Shown here: positions 26,601-34,492 of the stretch, one piece after another
Position numbering within the stretch: position 1 is the first letter of the stretch
How the letters are laid out: every line of letters starts with the position of its first letter
Origin: Xanthomonas sp. CFBP 8443
GTDB taxonomy: Bacteria > Pseudomonadota > Gammaproteobacteria > Xanthomonadales > Xanthomonadaceae
Reading direction: 5' to 3'
Length of the DNA: 64,000 nt
NCBI RefSeq assembly: GCF_025666195.1
Contig: NZ_CP102592.1
Location: 2,604,001-2,668,000, forward strand
Made by a program: the position numbers and the translations under genes
The notes under the pieces: model-generated
What the model saw: the letters and a program-made list of their open reading frames with translations, nothing else
The model's database searches: none
Told to the model about the DNA's origin: nothing

Positions 26601-28098
26601 CGGGCTGATCTGGGGCAACCTCAGCTTCTTCGATCAGATGGTCGAGATTGCCGCGCAGGAACGCAGCGGCAGCATGACCCATGCCGCCGCACGCCGCGCC
26701 CGCGCGCAGGCGATCGGTTCGGCGGTGCAGAACAACGGCATGTTCATCGCCGGCAACGTGATGAAGGCCAAGCAGGCGGCCAAGGAGGCGCAAGGGCCAG
26801 CCAAGCCGGAAGCCAAGGGCGCGGCCGTCAAGGAAAGCCTGCCGGCCGAACGCACGCCCACCCCGGGCGAACCCACCGCCAAGAGCCCGCTGGAACGCGC
26901 GCCCGGTGAACCCCAACTGGGCGAGCCGCCCGCGATCAAGGAAAAAACCAACAGCGCCGACGACGAGGCCCGCGCCAAGGCCGACAAGGAAGCGGCCGCT
27001 GCGCATCCCGAACAAGCGGGCCCCGGCACCGCGCCGGCGACCGAGCGCCGCTCCACCCTGGAAGAAATGGCCCACGAGTTGCCGCCGGATATGCGCAAGC
27101 TCGCCAGCATCGACGACAAGCTCGAAGGCAACGATGTCCGGGTCGACTACGACATCAACGACAAGACCGGGCTGATCACCGAGATCCGCATCCGCTGCAG
27201 CCCCGACGCGCGTCCGGAAACGGTCGGCATGCATGCCGATACCGTGCGCGCGATGCAGAAATACCAGGGCTTCTCCGGCCGGGTGAAGCTGGCCATCGCC
27301 GACATCGCGCGGCTGATCGGCATCGATGCGATCAAGCCGGAGCACCGCGCCTCCTACGAGGCGATGCTCGAAGTCCAGAAGCTGCCCAAGGCGATCAAGC
27401 AGCAGATGGAGCACATGCGCACGCTCGGCCCGGAAGCCGCGGCGCAGGCGATGGCCGAGCTCGAGAGCCTGCAGGTGCAGCTCGACCAGCATCTGCGCAC
27501 GCTCGACATGGGCACCGCGTTCGCTGGCGACGGCGAAGGCTTCGTGGCCGCAAAGGGCTTGTCCAAGGCCAAGCAGCGCCAGTACGCCGAGCTCGAAACC
27601 AAGCTGCGCCAGCAGGATGTGGGCAGCAAGCGGCACAAAGCGATCCGCCGCGAAATGTACGAGTTGATCGGCGGCGACCTGCCCTACGACAGCTGGTCCA
27701 ATGTCTATGACGCCAACGTCGATCGCGCCAACAAGGCCAACATCATCGTCGCTGCCGAGCATGCGCGCATCGGCATGGGCAAGACCGAGCAGACGGTCAA
27801 GACCGGCAAGGATGAGGTGCGCCGCCTGGATATCGCCGACGTCAAGAAGAAGATCGGCATCGAGGTCAAGGCGTACGAGACCGGCAAGATCTACGCCACC
27901 GAAGACATCGTTTCCGAAGTGATGCGCGACGCCAAGCTGGTCAAGCGCGGCTGGAAGATCAAGTGGATGCTGATCGATACCGAACCTAGCGGACCCTTGC
28001 TCAAGCTGCTGCTGGACAATGGCATCCTGGTCGAGCGGCGCACCTCCGACGGCAAGGGCAACAGCACCTTCGTCAGCCGCAACCTGCCCAAGCGATGA
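23680..28098 (+). CDS. DUF4157 putative eCIS effector with C-terminal PD-(D/E)XK nuclease-like domain
   Basis: 1472 residues. An N-terminal Cys cluster (CACGNHTMGEARCTAC) is followed by a DUF4157 domain with HELAH at 172-176 (HExxH metal site). DUF4157 is known to be enriched in eCIS-associated toxins. The middle is long and mostly helical, with charged stretches, hydrophobic segments around residues 860-890 and a Pro/Glu linker (about 1040-1120). The last 100 residues contain D1384-x10-E1395-x-K1397 (LDIADV...IGIEVKAY), the spacing of a PD-(D/E)XK nuclease core. I infer a DNA- or RNA-cleaving toxin carried by the injection system. The acidic gene that follows may be its immunity protein. Tape-measure function cannot be excluded for the helical middle. 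Confidence 0.85.
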   Translation: MTKALRQRDTCLAAPASAAASRCACGNHTMGEARCTACAAASHAAGPIAIGDIDDPRERDADRFADAYAAGRSATALPASTAPRDRAARIAPPVSLARTLGSPGQPLAPALREDMEAQTGTSLGHVRLHHDAVAAQSARALDAQAYSVGAHVVFDQGRYAPRDVEGRRLIAHELAHVAQDRGMPPVLRRKPNAGKTTAPKPDTEQKKTDDPDWTRLQIHSSGMDAAAAYMGANHLNFRGEALRKMVFVGLHPKFLKVYDDSGKPVGGKLPFKDIKGLAFTPGIYVHYGNAMRAVTVDRSGKSIDIESSASPVVSRDLSAEEKQQAADDAKKAGAGAAAPKRLPIMDLTAILQDAGTFRQRVNATPNPLVIYFVPTYDSGGRGGKDGAGGAGLYASPLQGRGDGQPPNAPPWPVNMTGPKLVPVDANPTYSATIDWGANGNYNMASQAISQIGETIHYRWESFDVTQYAEQQANKDKAKQKGEKVDDSGPSYEERLAQLQHARKGAGKDVTGMGGANHEFNRAFSDWRKDNLRAAHGTLNPQGDTVGERLSNAAANRLALELAPVSLLTTAIGAALSWVAELFAGPRTQQEIPFTKKGIYLVRTITTPAINEDREGKQIIRPPSVASKITEVAPMEKAVDEALDEPSAQLAELEAQIKLADAAGEVAKGKYLRELLSQARLRFEGSALDVLRKSEAEKQKELDDFRKEAPNLSDYGRERDLELVQDQIKRYQRHEAERTAGAGDLPPMRRLNATLISEVTGEQYPMLLSAGPMAKHGDRHRWLVSDVTNREGDAYVGMGGTPSEALRSALTKFGGHASYGRGKIGVRTGNLGLESGAPETMYVESAPANWALAEKRLDDLVMTLAAVGLFVASAGTAGAVIGAGVAAARLIQRWQAGRLYLDAQTVSDVLGVLGGVGAAGQLGAGLRVQKFEKVFAIVQDGKFTQAQIAAATDALKAAERIAKGVEIANEVMNYGGLIWGNLSFFDQMVEIAAQERSGSMTHAAARRARAQAIGSAVQNNGMFIAGNVMKAKQAAKEAQGPAKPEAKGAAVKESLPAERTPTPGEPTAKSPLERAPGEPQLGEPPAIKEKTNSADDEARAKADKEAAAAHPEQAGPGTAPATERRSTLEEMAHELPPDMRKLASIDDKLEGNDVRVDYDINDKTGLITEIRIRCSPDARPETVGMHADTVRAMQKYQGFSGRVKLAIADIARLIGIDAIKPEHRASYEAMLEVQKLPKAIKQQMEHMRTLGPEAAAQAMAELESLQVQLDQHLRTLDMGTAFAGDGEGFVAAKGLSKAKQRQYAELETKLRQQDVGSKRHKAIRREMYELIGGDLPYDSWSNVYDANVDRANKANIIVAAEHARIGMGKTEQTVKTGKDEVRRLDIADVKKKIGIEVKAYETGKIYATEDIVSEVMRDAKLVKRGWKIKWMLIDTEPSGPLLKLLLDNGILVERRTSDGKGNSTFVSRNLPKR

Positions 28099-28127
28099 CC
28101 CCTTCCCCGACTCCGGAGCATACCGAC

Positions 28128-28556
28128 ATGGCCGACCCCTTCCACGCCTTCAGATTCCACTCGCGCGAGGACTTCCAGATCTGGCTGGCCAGCGATGTCG
28201 AAGTGCGCGACGAGCTCTACGCGATGATGCCCAGCGACCCGGGCCGCGACATGGCCTCGCTCGATGCGGTCGAAGCCTTCCTGCTCGAGCGCTTCGCCAG
28301 CCTTGATGCGGCGCTGGCGCTGGAGCACCGCGCCGTGCTCGACGCGGTGGCGCGCCACATCGGCCTGGTGATGGTGCTGGCGCTGGACGAGGCGTCCTGG
28401 GACATCGATCTGGACGACCCGGACAACGTCTATTACCGCCTGCCCATCGTGCGCATGGACGACGACGCCGAAGAGTGTCCGCTGAGCATGGCCACCGCCG
28501 CCCTGGATCGCCGCCAGCCGGGCTACCTGCGCGGCGTGGCCGAGAGCTACGAGTGA
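28128..28556 (+). CDS. Acidic small protein, candidate immunity or adaptor for the DUF4157 protein
   Basis: 142 residues from the ATG at 28128, which has a GGAG site about 10 nt upstream. A start at 28095 overlapping the DUF4157 stop (ATGA) would add 11 residues. By hand count it has 30 Asp/Glu, 12 Arg and no Lys. The fold appears helical (AVEAFLLERFASLDAALALEHRAVLDAVARH) with an acidic C-terminal half. I recognise no family. Its placement right after a nuclease-like gene and its strong negative charge fit an immunity protein mimicking nucleic acid, but an effector chaperone is equally possible. Confidence 0.6.
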   Translation: MADPFHAFRFHSREDFQIWLASDVEVRDELYAMMPSDPGRDMASLDAVEAFLLERFASLDAALALEHRAVLDAVARHIGLVMVLALDEASWDIDLDDPDNVYYRLPIVRMDDDAEECPLSMATAALDRRQPGYLRGVAESYE

Positions 28557-28563
28557 GAATGCC

Positions 28564-29217
28564 ATGAGCGGCTATTCGCGCACGCCCAAGCTGGTCAAAG
28601 GTGGCCTGGCCCTGCTGGACCCGCTGGCCGGCCACGTGCTGCGGATCCTGGCGCTGCAGTACAACCCGGACACCCTCACCCGGACCCTGCAGGTGCGCGG
28701 GGTGGGCAGCGACCAGGGCGACCGCAGCGAGGCACTGCGCTTGAAGGGCCCGGCGGTGGAGACGATCAAGCTCGAGGCCGAGATCGACGCCACCGATGCG
28801 CTGGAAAGTAGCCGCGGCCCCAACGTGACGCTCGGCCTGCATCCGCAGTTGGCGGCGCTGGAAGCGCTGGTGCAGCCGAGCAGCGCCGACCTGCGCAACG
28901 CCGACGCGGTGGCCTCGAGCGGTTCGCTGGAGATCGCGCCGGCGCAGGCGCCGCTGGCGGTGTTCGTATTCGGGCCACAGCGCATCGTGCCGGTGCGGGT
29001 AACCGAGCTGAGCATCACCGAGGAAGCGTTCGACACCCAGCTCAATCCGATCCGCGCCAAGGTCTCGCTCGGCCTGCGCGTGCTCAACGTCGACGACCTC
29101 GGCTTCGACAGCCGCGGCGGCGGCCTGTTCATGGGCTACCTGCAGGCACGCGAGCGCCTCGCCGCGCAGGCCGGCCAGGGCGACTTCCGCGCGCTCGGCA
29201 TCTCCGGCATCCACTGA
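28564..29217 (+). CDS. eCIS tube-baseplate connector (gp53/Afp7-like)
   Basis: 217 residues. The N terminus, with LVKGGLALLDPLAGHVLRILALQYNPDTLTRTLQVRG, has the F/Q-YNP motif typical of the CIS tube/connector family that joins the inner tube to the spike hub. Further conserved-looking parts are LEAEIDATDALE and LAVFVFGPQRIVPVRVTELSITEEAFDTQLNPIRAKVSLGLRVL. In Afp/PVC this module is fused to a LysM domain; here the LysM-like part is the next separate gene. It lies 7 bp after the acidic protein gene. Confidence 0.85.
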   Translation: MSGYSRTPKLVKGGLALLDPLAGHVLRILALQYNPDTLTRTLQVRGVGSDQGDRSEALRLKGPAVETIKLEAEIDATDALESSRGPNVTLGLHPQLAALEALVQPSSADLRNADAVASSGSLEIAPAQAPLAVFVFGPQRIVPVRVTELSITEEAFDTQLNPIRAKVSLGLRVLNVDDLGFDSRGGGLFMGYLQARERLAAQAGQGDFRALGISGIH

Positions 29218-29227
29218 GCAACCCATC

Positions 29228-29551
29228 ATGGCCAACTACGACTTCCCACCGACCAGCCGCTATCACAATGTCCCGCTGACCGAGCTGATCTTGCCCGACG
29301 GCACCGTGGTGCCCTACCTGCAGCGGCGCTTCCTGCCGAGGGTGGACGGCTTCAGCGTGCTGCGCGAACACGCGGTGGTCGAAGGCGAGCGCCCCGACCA
29401 CATCGCCGCACGCGAACTGGGCGATCCGGAGGCGTTCTGGCGCCTGTGCGACGCCAACGGCGTGATGCACCCGGACGCGCTCACCGACGAGGTCGGCGGG
29501 ATCGTGCGCATCGCCCTGCCCGACGGCGTGCCGCCGCCGGCGCGGGAATGA
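29228..29551 (+). CDS. LysM-like tail protein X type
   Basis: A 107-residue protein with a LysM-like core: VVEGERPDHIAARELGDPEAFWRLCDANGVMHPDAL, resembling phage gpX and the LysM part of Afp7. It is probably a structural baseplate component rather than a peptidoglycan binder. It lies 10 bp after the connector gene and 3 bp before the gpD-like hub gene. Confidence 0.87.
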   Translation: MANYDFPPTSRYHNVPLTELILPDGTVVPYLQRRFLPRVDGFSVLREHAVVEGERPDHIAARELGDPEAFWRLCDANGVMHPDALTDEVGGIVRIALPDGVPPPARE

Positions 29552-29554
29552 GCC

Positions 29555-30682
29555 ATGCTGCAGGGCGTCCACCTCACGCTGATGATCGGGCCGGCCGTGC
29601 CGGTCCCGGTGCCGCGCGCGGTGGTCGAGGCGTTGCAGAGCGTGGAAGTGACCAGCGGCCGCGACCGCGCCGGTTTCCAGCTGACCTTCGCGGTGGGCAA
29701 GAACTCCAGCCTGCTGACCACGCTGTTGCCGTCTGGCTATTTCGATCCGCTGGTGACGCGGGTGATCGTGATGGTCACGCTCGGCGGCATGCCGCACGTG
29801 CTGATGGACGGCATGGTGACGCGCCAGGACCTGGCGCCGAGCAACGATCCGGGGCAGTCGACGCTGACCGTCACCGGCGACGACCTCAGCGCGGCGATGG
29901 ACCTGATCGAGCTCGCCCTGCCCTATCCCAACATGTCCGACACGGTGCAGGCCTATGCGGTGCTGGCCAAGTACGCCGCGCTGGGCGTGGTGCCGATCGT
30001 GATCCCCGGCTTCATTCCGACCCAGCCGATCATGACCGAGCGCATCGAGTCGCAGAACGGCACCGATCTGACCCATCTGCGGCGCATCGCCGAGGACAAC
30101 GGCTTCGTCTTCTACGTCGAGCCCGGCCCCTTGCCGGGGCAGAGCATCGCCTACCTCGGCCCTGACATCCGCGTGCCGGTGCCGCAGCCGGCGCTGAACG
30201 TGAACATGGACGCGCACACCAATGTCGAGTCGCTGAGCTTCTCGCTCGACGGCCTGGCCAAGGAGAACATGTTGGTCACCGTCTACGACCCGGTCACCGG
30301 CCGGGTACCGATTCCGCTGCCGATCCCGGCGATCAGCATCTTCCAGCCGCCGCTGGGCGCGCGACCGATCGCGCCGTTGCGCCTGGCGATGTTCCGCGAG
30401 TCCGGCGGCGACGACACGCTGTCCACCGCCAAGAAGGTGCTCGGCCGCCTGCTCAAGGGTTCGGCCAACGCCATCACCGCCACCGGCTCGCTCGATGTGT
30501 TGCGCTACGGCCACGTGCTGCGCTCGCGGATGCTGGTCGGCGTGCGCGGCGCCAGCATGGCCTACGACGGCCTGTACTACGTGGACAGCGTCACCCACAA
30601 ACTCAAGCGCGGCGAATACAAGCAGAGCTTCCAGCTCAGCCGCGACGGCCTGATCTCGCTGACGCCGAAGGTGCCGACATGA
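29555..30682 (+). CDS. gpD-like spike hub protein
   Basis: 375 residues, late control protein D/VgrG N-terminal-like hub that joins tube and spike. Typical are the beta-barrel N terminus with SGRDRAGFQLTFAVGK, the segment TDLTHLRRIAEDNGFVFYVEPG (phage gpD signature), and the C-terminal YDGLYYVDSVTHKLKRGEYKQSFQLSRDG. The stop overlaps the gpV gene start (ATGA). It is normal in size for Afp8-type hubs without the spike, which is supplied by the next gene. Confidence 0.93.
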   Translation: MLQGVHLTLMIGPAVPVPVPRAVVEALQSVEVTSGRDRAGFQLTFAVGKNSSLLTTLLPSGYFDPLVTRVIVMVTLGGMPHVLMDGMVTRQDLAPSNDPGQSTLTVTGDDLSAAMDLIELALPYPNMSDTVQAYAVLAKYAALGVVPIVIPGFIPTQPIMTERIESQNGTDLTHLRRIAEDNGFVFYVEPGPLPGQSIAYLGPDIRVPVPQPALNVNMDAHTNVESLSFSLDGLAKENMLVTVYDPVTGRVPIPLPIPAISIFQPPLGARPIAPLRLAMFRESGGDDTLSTAKKVLGRLLKGSANAITATGSLDVLRYGHVLRSRMLVGVRGASMAYDGLYYVDSVTHKLKRGEYKQSFQLSRDGLISLTPKVPT

Positions 30683-31218
30683 GCCAGTCCCATCGCAACG
30701 GCCAGTTCCCCGGCATCTATCGCGGCACCGTCACCAGCAATGCCGACCCCTACTTCCGCGGCCGCCTGCTGCTGTCCATCGCCGACGTCGCCTCGTTCGT
30801 GCCCACCACCTGGGCCGAACCGTGCACCCCGCTGTCCGGCCCGCCCGGTCCGGGCATGGGCATCTATGCGGTGCCGCCTTCGGGCACCGGCGTATGGGTG
30901 ATGTTCGAACAGGGCAACGCCAACAAGCCGGTCTGGCTGGGCTGCCGTTTCGACCTGCCCAGCGACGCGCCGGCGATGGCCAAGCTCGGCAATCCCGCCG
31001 ATCCCAACATCGTCATCCAGACCCTGCTGCAGAACATGGTGATGGTCAGCGACATGCCGCCCACGCCGGTTACCGGCGGCATCGTGCTCAAGAGTACGAC
31101 CGGCGCGATGCTCGTGGTCAACGACAGCGGCATCTACATCGACAACGGCAAGGGCGCGTCGATCTATCTCGTCGGCCCGGCGATCACCTTCAACAAAGTC
31201 GCGATGACCATTACCTAA
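30679..31218 (+). CDS. gpV-like spike (baseplate assembly protein V)
   Basis: 179 residues with the OB-fold start of gpV/gp5-type spikes (FPGIYRGTVTSNADPYFRGRLLLSIADV), the GIYAVPPSGTGVWVMFEQGNANKPVWLGC strand series, and a C-terminal beta-helix-like repeat region (GGIVLKSTTGAMLVVNDSGIYIDNGKGASIYL). It forms the membrane-piercing spike below the hub. It is shorter than gpV proteins with long beta-helices. Confidence 0.93.
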   Translation: MSQSHRNGQFPGIYRGTVTSNADPYFRGRLLLSIADVASFVPTTWAEPCTPLSGPPGPGMGIYAVPPSGTGVWVMFEQGNANKPVWLGCRFDLPSDAPAMAKLGNPADPNIVIQTLLQNMVMVSDMPPTPVTGGIVLKSTTGAMLVVNDSGIYIDNGKGASIYLVGPAITFNKVAMTIT

Positions 31219-31232
31219 GCCGAGGTTCCGCC

Positions 31233-31592
31233 ATGCCGGGTTTCCTGCTCCATGCCAACGCCGCCATGACCTGCCAGCACGCCGCCGGCCAGGCCAAGAT
31301 CGTGCCCGGGCAGACACGGGTCCTGGTCGTCGGGCAACCGGTGGCGGTGATGCCGCCGGGCGCGCCGACCATCGCCGTGCTCGGCTGCCCCTTCACCGTG
31401 CCGCCAAGCAAACCGCAGCCATGCGTGACCGTGCGCTGGTCGATGCCGAGCACCCGGGTCAAGGTGATGGGGTTGCCGGTGATGCTGGCGCCGGCGCCCG
31501 GGCCAGGACCGGGCATCTGCCAGAGCGCCGAACAGATTCCGCAAGGGGCGCCGATCGTCGGCGCGATGCAGGCGCGCGTCAGCGCGATGTGA
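31233..31592 (+). CDS. eCIS spike-tip protein (PAAR-like)
   Basis: 119 residues from the ATG at 31233. It is built of short beta-turn units (HANAAMTCQHAAGQAKIVPGQTRVLVVGQPVAVM..., CPFTVPPSKPQPCVTVRW) with several Cys/His able to bind a metal, as in PAAR-like spike tips of contractile systems. It sits between the gpV spike and gp25 genes, the standard place for the tip. No toxin extension is present. Confidence 0.82.
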   Translation: MPGFLLHANAAMTCQHAAGQAKIVPGQTRVLVVGQPVAVMPPGAPTIAVLGCPFTVPPSKPQPCVTVRWSMPSTRVKVMGLPVMLAPAPGPGPGICQSAEQIPQGAPIVGAMQARVSAM

Positions 31593-31609
31593 CCGCCAGG
31601 AGCATGCGC

Positions 31610-31966
31610 ATGTACCTCGACTTTCCTTTCCACGTCGATGGCCGCGGCCGCAGCGCCGAGGTCGGGTTCGATGGCCACGTGCGCGACCTGATCGAGCAAC
31701 TGGTGTTCACCCAGGCCGGCGAGCGCGTCAACCGTCCGGATTTCGGCAGCGGCCTGCTGCAGTTGGTGTTTGCCGGCAACAGCCCGGAACTGGCGGCGAC
31801 GGTGCAGTTCACCCTGCAGGCGGCATTGCAGCGCTGGCTGCAGGACGTGGTCGAACTGCGTGCCCTGCAGGTCAGCGCCGACGACGCAGCATTACGCGTA
31901 CACGTGGAGTACCGCGTGCTGCGCACCGGCGAAGACGCCGTCGCCGATTTCGAACACGCCCTCTAG
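31610..31966 (+). CDS. gp25/GPW baseplate wedge protein
   Basis: A 118-residue gp25-family wedge protein. The motif DLIEQLVFTQAGERVNRPDFGSGLLQLVF is the family signature, and the conserved EPR-like region lies at ERVNRPDFG. I prefer the ATG at 31610 over 31604 because the AGGAG site ends 8 nt upstream of the former and only 2 nt from the latter. It is co-oriented and about 17 bp downstream of the spike-tip gene. Confidence 0.93.
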   Translation: MYLDFPFHVDGRGRSAEVGFDGHVRDLIEQLVFTQAGERVNRPDFGSGLLQLVFAGNSPELAATVQFTLQAALQRWLQDVVELRALQVSADDAALRVHVEYRVLRTGEDAVADFEHAL

Positions 31967-31987
31967 GCCGCGACCAGGAGCCTTGCC

Positions 31988-34492
31988 ATGCACCTTTCCT
32001 GCCTGACCGACCCGCGCCGCCAGGCCGTCCGCGCCTTCCAGGGACGGGTCGGGCTGGATTTCGTCGAAGTCTCCGACGACCAGCGTGCGTTGTACGTCAC
32101 CTTCCTCGGCAAGCTGCCGCCGGAACTGCGCGAGGACGGCCCGGGCCTGCCGGGCCATCTGCGGCTCGAAGGCGGGCGTGGCGACCGGCCCCTGGTCATT
32201 GTCGATGTGGACCCGCAGATCGGCGACGGTCCCGATCGCGACGACTGGCTGGTCGTGCGCCTGGACCGGCGCGGCGATCACGGCACCTATCGGCTGCATC
32301 TCGAAGGCGTGGCCGGGCTCGACCCGATGTACGCGAGCGCGGCGTTCTCGTTCAAGGTCGGCTGTCCCGCCGAGCTCGACTGCGCCAGCGCGCCGGCCTG
32401 CGTGGAACCGTCGCCGGCCGAACCGTCGCTGTCTTACCTGGTGAAGGACTATGCGAGCTTCAAGCGCCTGATCGAGGACCGCCTGGCGCTGATCTCGCTG
32501 GCCTGGCAGCCGCGCTACGTGCCGGACCTCGGCGTCGCCCTGACCGAACTGCTGGCCTACGCCGGCGACTACCTCAGCTACTACCAGGACGCGGTCGCCA
32601 CCGAGGCCTATCTCGGCACGGCGCGCCAGCGCATCTCGGTGCGTCGCCATGCGCGCCTGGTGGACTACCGCCTGCACGAGGGCTGCAACGCGCGCGCCTG
32701 GGTGGCGCTGGAAACCGACAGCGACCTCGACCTGCCCGCGGCCGATATCGCGTTTGTCAGCGGCATCGCCGCCGACGCACCACTGCCCACGGTGCTCGAC
32801 GACGAACGCATGGCCGCGCTGGACGCACCGGCACTGGCGGTGTTCGAGCCGGTCGGTGCGGACGCTGCGGCCAACGTGCGGCTGCGCGCCGCACACAGCC
32901 GCATCGGCCTGTACGACTGGGGCCGCGACGACTGCTGCCTGCCGCGGGGCGCCACCACCGCGGTGTTGCGCGACGGCTGGGCGGACGCCGAGGGGCCGGC
33001 GCGCACGCTCGATCTGCGTGCCGGCGATGTGCTGATCCTGCGCGAGGTGGTCGGCGCGCGCAGCGGCCTGGAGGCCGATGCGGATCCGCAGCGCGCCTGG
33101 CCGGTGCGGCTGGTCCGCGTCGCGCCCGATGAGGACAGCCTATTCCCGTCAGGCCCCGACGATCCGCGGCCGACGCCATTGCTGCAGATCGAATGGCACG
33201 CGCAGGACGCCCTGCCTTTTCCACTGTGCCTGTCCGCGCTCGGCCCGGCGCCGGCCTGCGCCCGGCTGCGCGATGTCGCGATGGCGTTCGCCAACGTGCT
33301 GCTGGTCGATCACGGACGCAGCACCGGGCCGCAGGACCTGGGTACGGTGCCGCAAGCGGACTCGCCGCACGAATGCCAGTGCGAGGGTCAACCGGCGCCG
33401 ACCGATGCGGGCGCAGCCCGCGTGAGCTGGCGCCTGGCCGAGTCGCCGCTGACCCATCGCCATGCCGCCCCCGCCGCCACTGCGGCGGCCAGCGCCAGCG
33501 TCGCTGCCGATCCGCGCGACGCATCGCCGGCCCTGGCCGTGCTCGACAGCGACCAAGCCACCTGGCAACCGGTGTTCGACCTGCTCGCCAGCCGTGGCGG
33601 CGACCGCCACGTCGTCGCCGAGATCGACAACGACGGCCGCGCGCGCGTGCGCTTCGGCGACGGCAGCCTGGGCCAGCGCCCGCGCGCCGGACTCACCATG
33701 CAGGCGCGCTATCGCGTCGGTAACGGCAGCGCCGGCAATGTCGGCGCCGGCAGCATCAATCGCCTGTACGTGCGTGGGCAGCGCCTGAGCGGCATCGATC
33801 TGCGCCTCGGCAACCCGTTGCCGGCGCGTGGCGGCGTCGATGCGGAACCGCTGGCACAGGCGCGCCTGCTGGCGCCGTCGGCGTTCCGCAGCGACCTGCA
33901 GCGCGCCATCGTCGCCGCCGACTACGCGCGCATCGCCGAACGCGATCCGCGCCTGCAACGCGCCGCCGCAGAACTGGTCTGGACCGGCAGTTGGTACGAA
34001 GCCGATGTCGCGCTCGATCCGCTGGGCCAGGTGCCGGCCGCGCCGGCGGTGCTGGCGCAGGTGCGGACCGCCCTGGAACGGGTGCGCCGCATGGGCCACG
34101 ACCTGCATGTGGAAACGGCGAGCTACGTCGCGCTGGACCTCGCGCTGGAAGTCTGCGCCCTGCCCGGCCACGCGCGCGGCGCGGTCGCCGCCGCCCTGCG
34201 CGAGCGCTTCGGCGCCGGCTGCCGCAGCGACGGCCAGCCCGGCTACTTCCATCCCGACCGCCTGCAGTTCGGCCAGAACGTCCGCGTCAGCGCACTGGTG
34301 GCCGAGGCGATGTCGGTGCCGGGGGTGGAATGCGCGCGGGTCACCCGCCTGCAACGCCTGTACGCGCCGCCGAACCGCGAACTCGACGATGGCGTGCTGG
34401 CCTTGCGTGGCAACGAGATCGCGCGCCTGGACGCCGATCCCGCCCGGCCCGAACACGGGCGACTGTCGATCAGCGTGGGAGGTGGGCGATGA
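31988..34492 (+). CDS. Baseplate wedge protein (gpJ-like, Afp11 type)
   Basis: 834 residues. A beta-rich N-terminal domain is followed by the gpJ-type core, starting around SYLVKDYASFKRLIEDRLALISLAW and VALTELLAYAGDYLSYYQDAVATEAYLGTARQRISVRRHARLVDY. Those motifs are the signature of eCIS 'putative baseplate assembly' wedge proteins. The later part, RVGNGSAGNVGAGSINRL and AIVAADYARIAERDPRLQRAAAEL, is the conserved C-terminal half. An AGGAG site precedes the ATG, and the stop overlaps the next wedge gene by ATGA. Confidence 0.93.
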   Translation: MHLSCLTDPRRQAVRAFQGRVGLDFVEVSDDQRALYVTFLGKLPPELREDGPGLPGHLRLEGGRGDRPLVIVDVDPQIGDGPDRDDWLVVRLDRRGDHGTYRLHLEGVAGLDPMYASAAFSFKVGCPAELDCASAPACVEPSPAEPSLSYLVKDYASFKRLIEDRLALISLAWQPRYVPDLGVALTELLAYAGDYLSYYQDAVATEAYLGTARQRISVRRHARLVDYRLHEGCNARAWVALETDSDLDLPAADIAFVSGIAADAPLPTVLDDERMAALDAPALAVFEPVGADAAANVRLRAAHSRIGLYDWGRDDCCLPRGATTAVLRDGWADAEGPARTLDLRAGDVLILREVVGARSGLEADADPQRAWPVRLVRVAPDEDSLFPSGPDDPRPTPLLQIEWHAQDALPFPLCLSALGPAPACARLRDVAMAFANVLLVDHGRSTGPQDLGTVPQADSPHECQCEGQPAPTDAGAARVSWRLAESPLTHRHAAPAATAAASASVAADPRDASPALAVLDSDQATWQPVFDLLASRGGDRHVVAEIDNDGRARVRFGDGSLGQRPRAGLTMQARYRVGNGSAGNVGAGSINRLYVRGQRLSGIDLRLGNPLPARGGVDAEPLAQARLLAPSAFRSDLQRAIVAADYARIAERDPRLQRAAAELVWTGSWYEADVALDPLGQVPAAPAVLAQVRTALERVRRMGHDLHVETASYVALDLALEVCALPGHARGAVAAALRERFGAGCRSDGQPGYFHPDRLQFGQNVRVSALVAEAMSVPGVECARVTRLQRLYAPPNRELDDGVLALRGNEIARLDADPARPEHGRLSISVGGGR

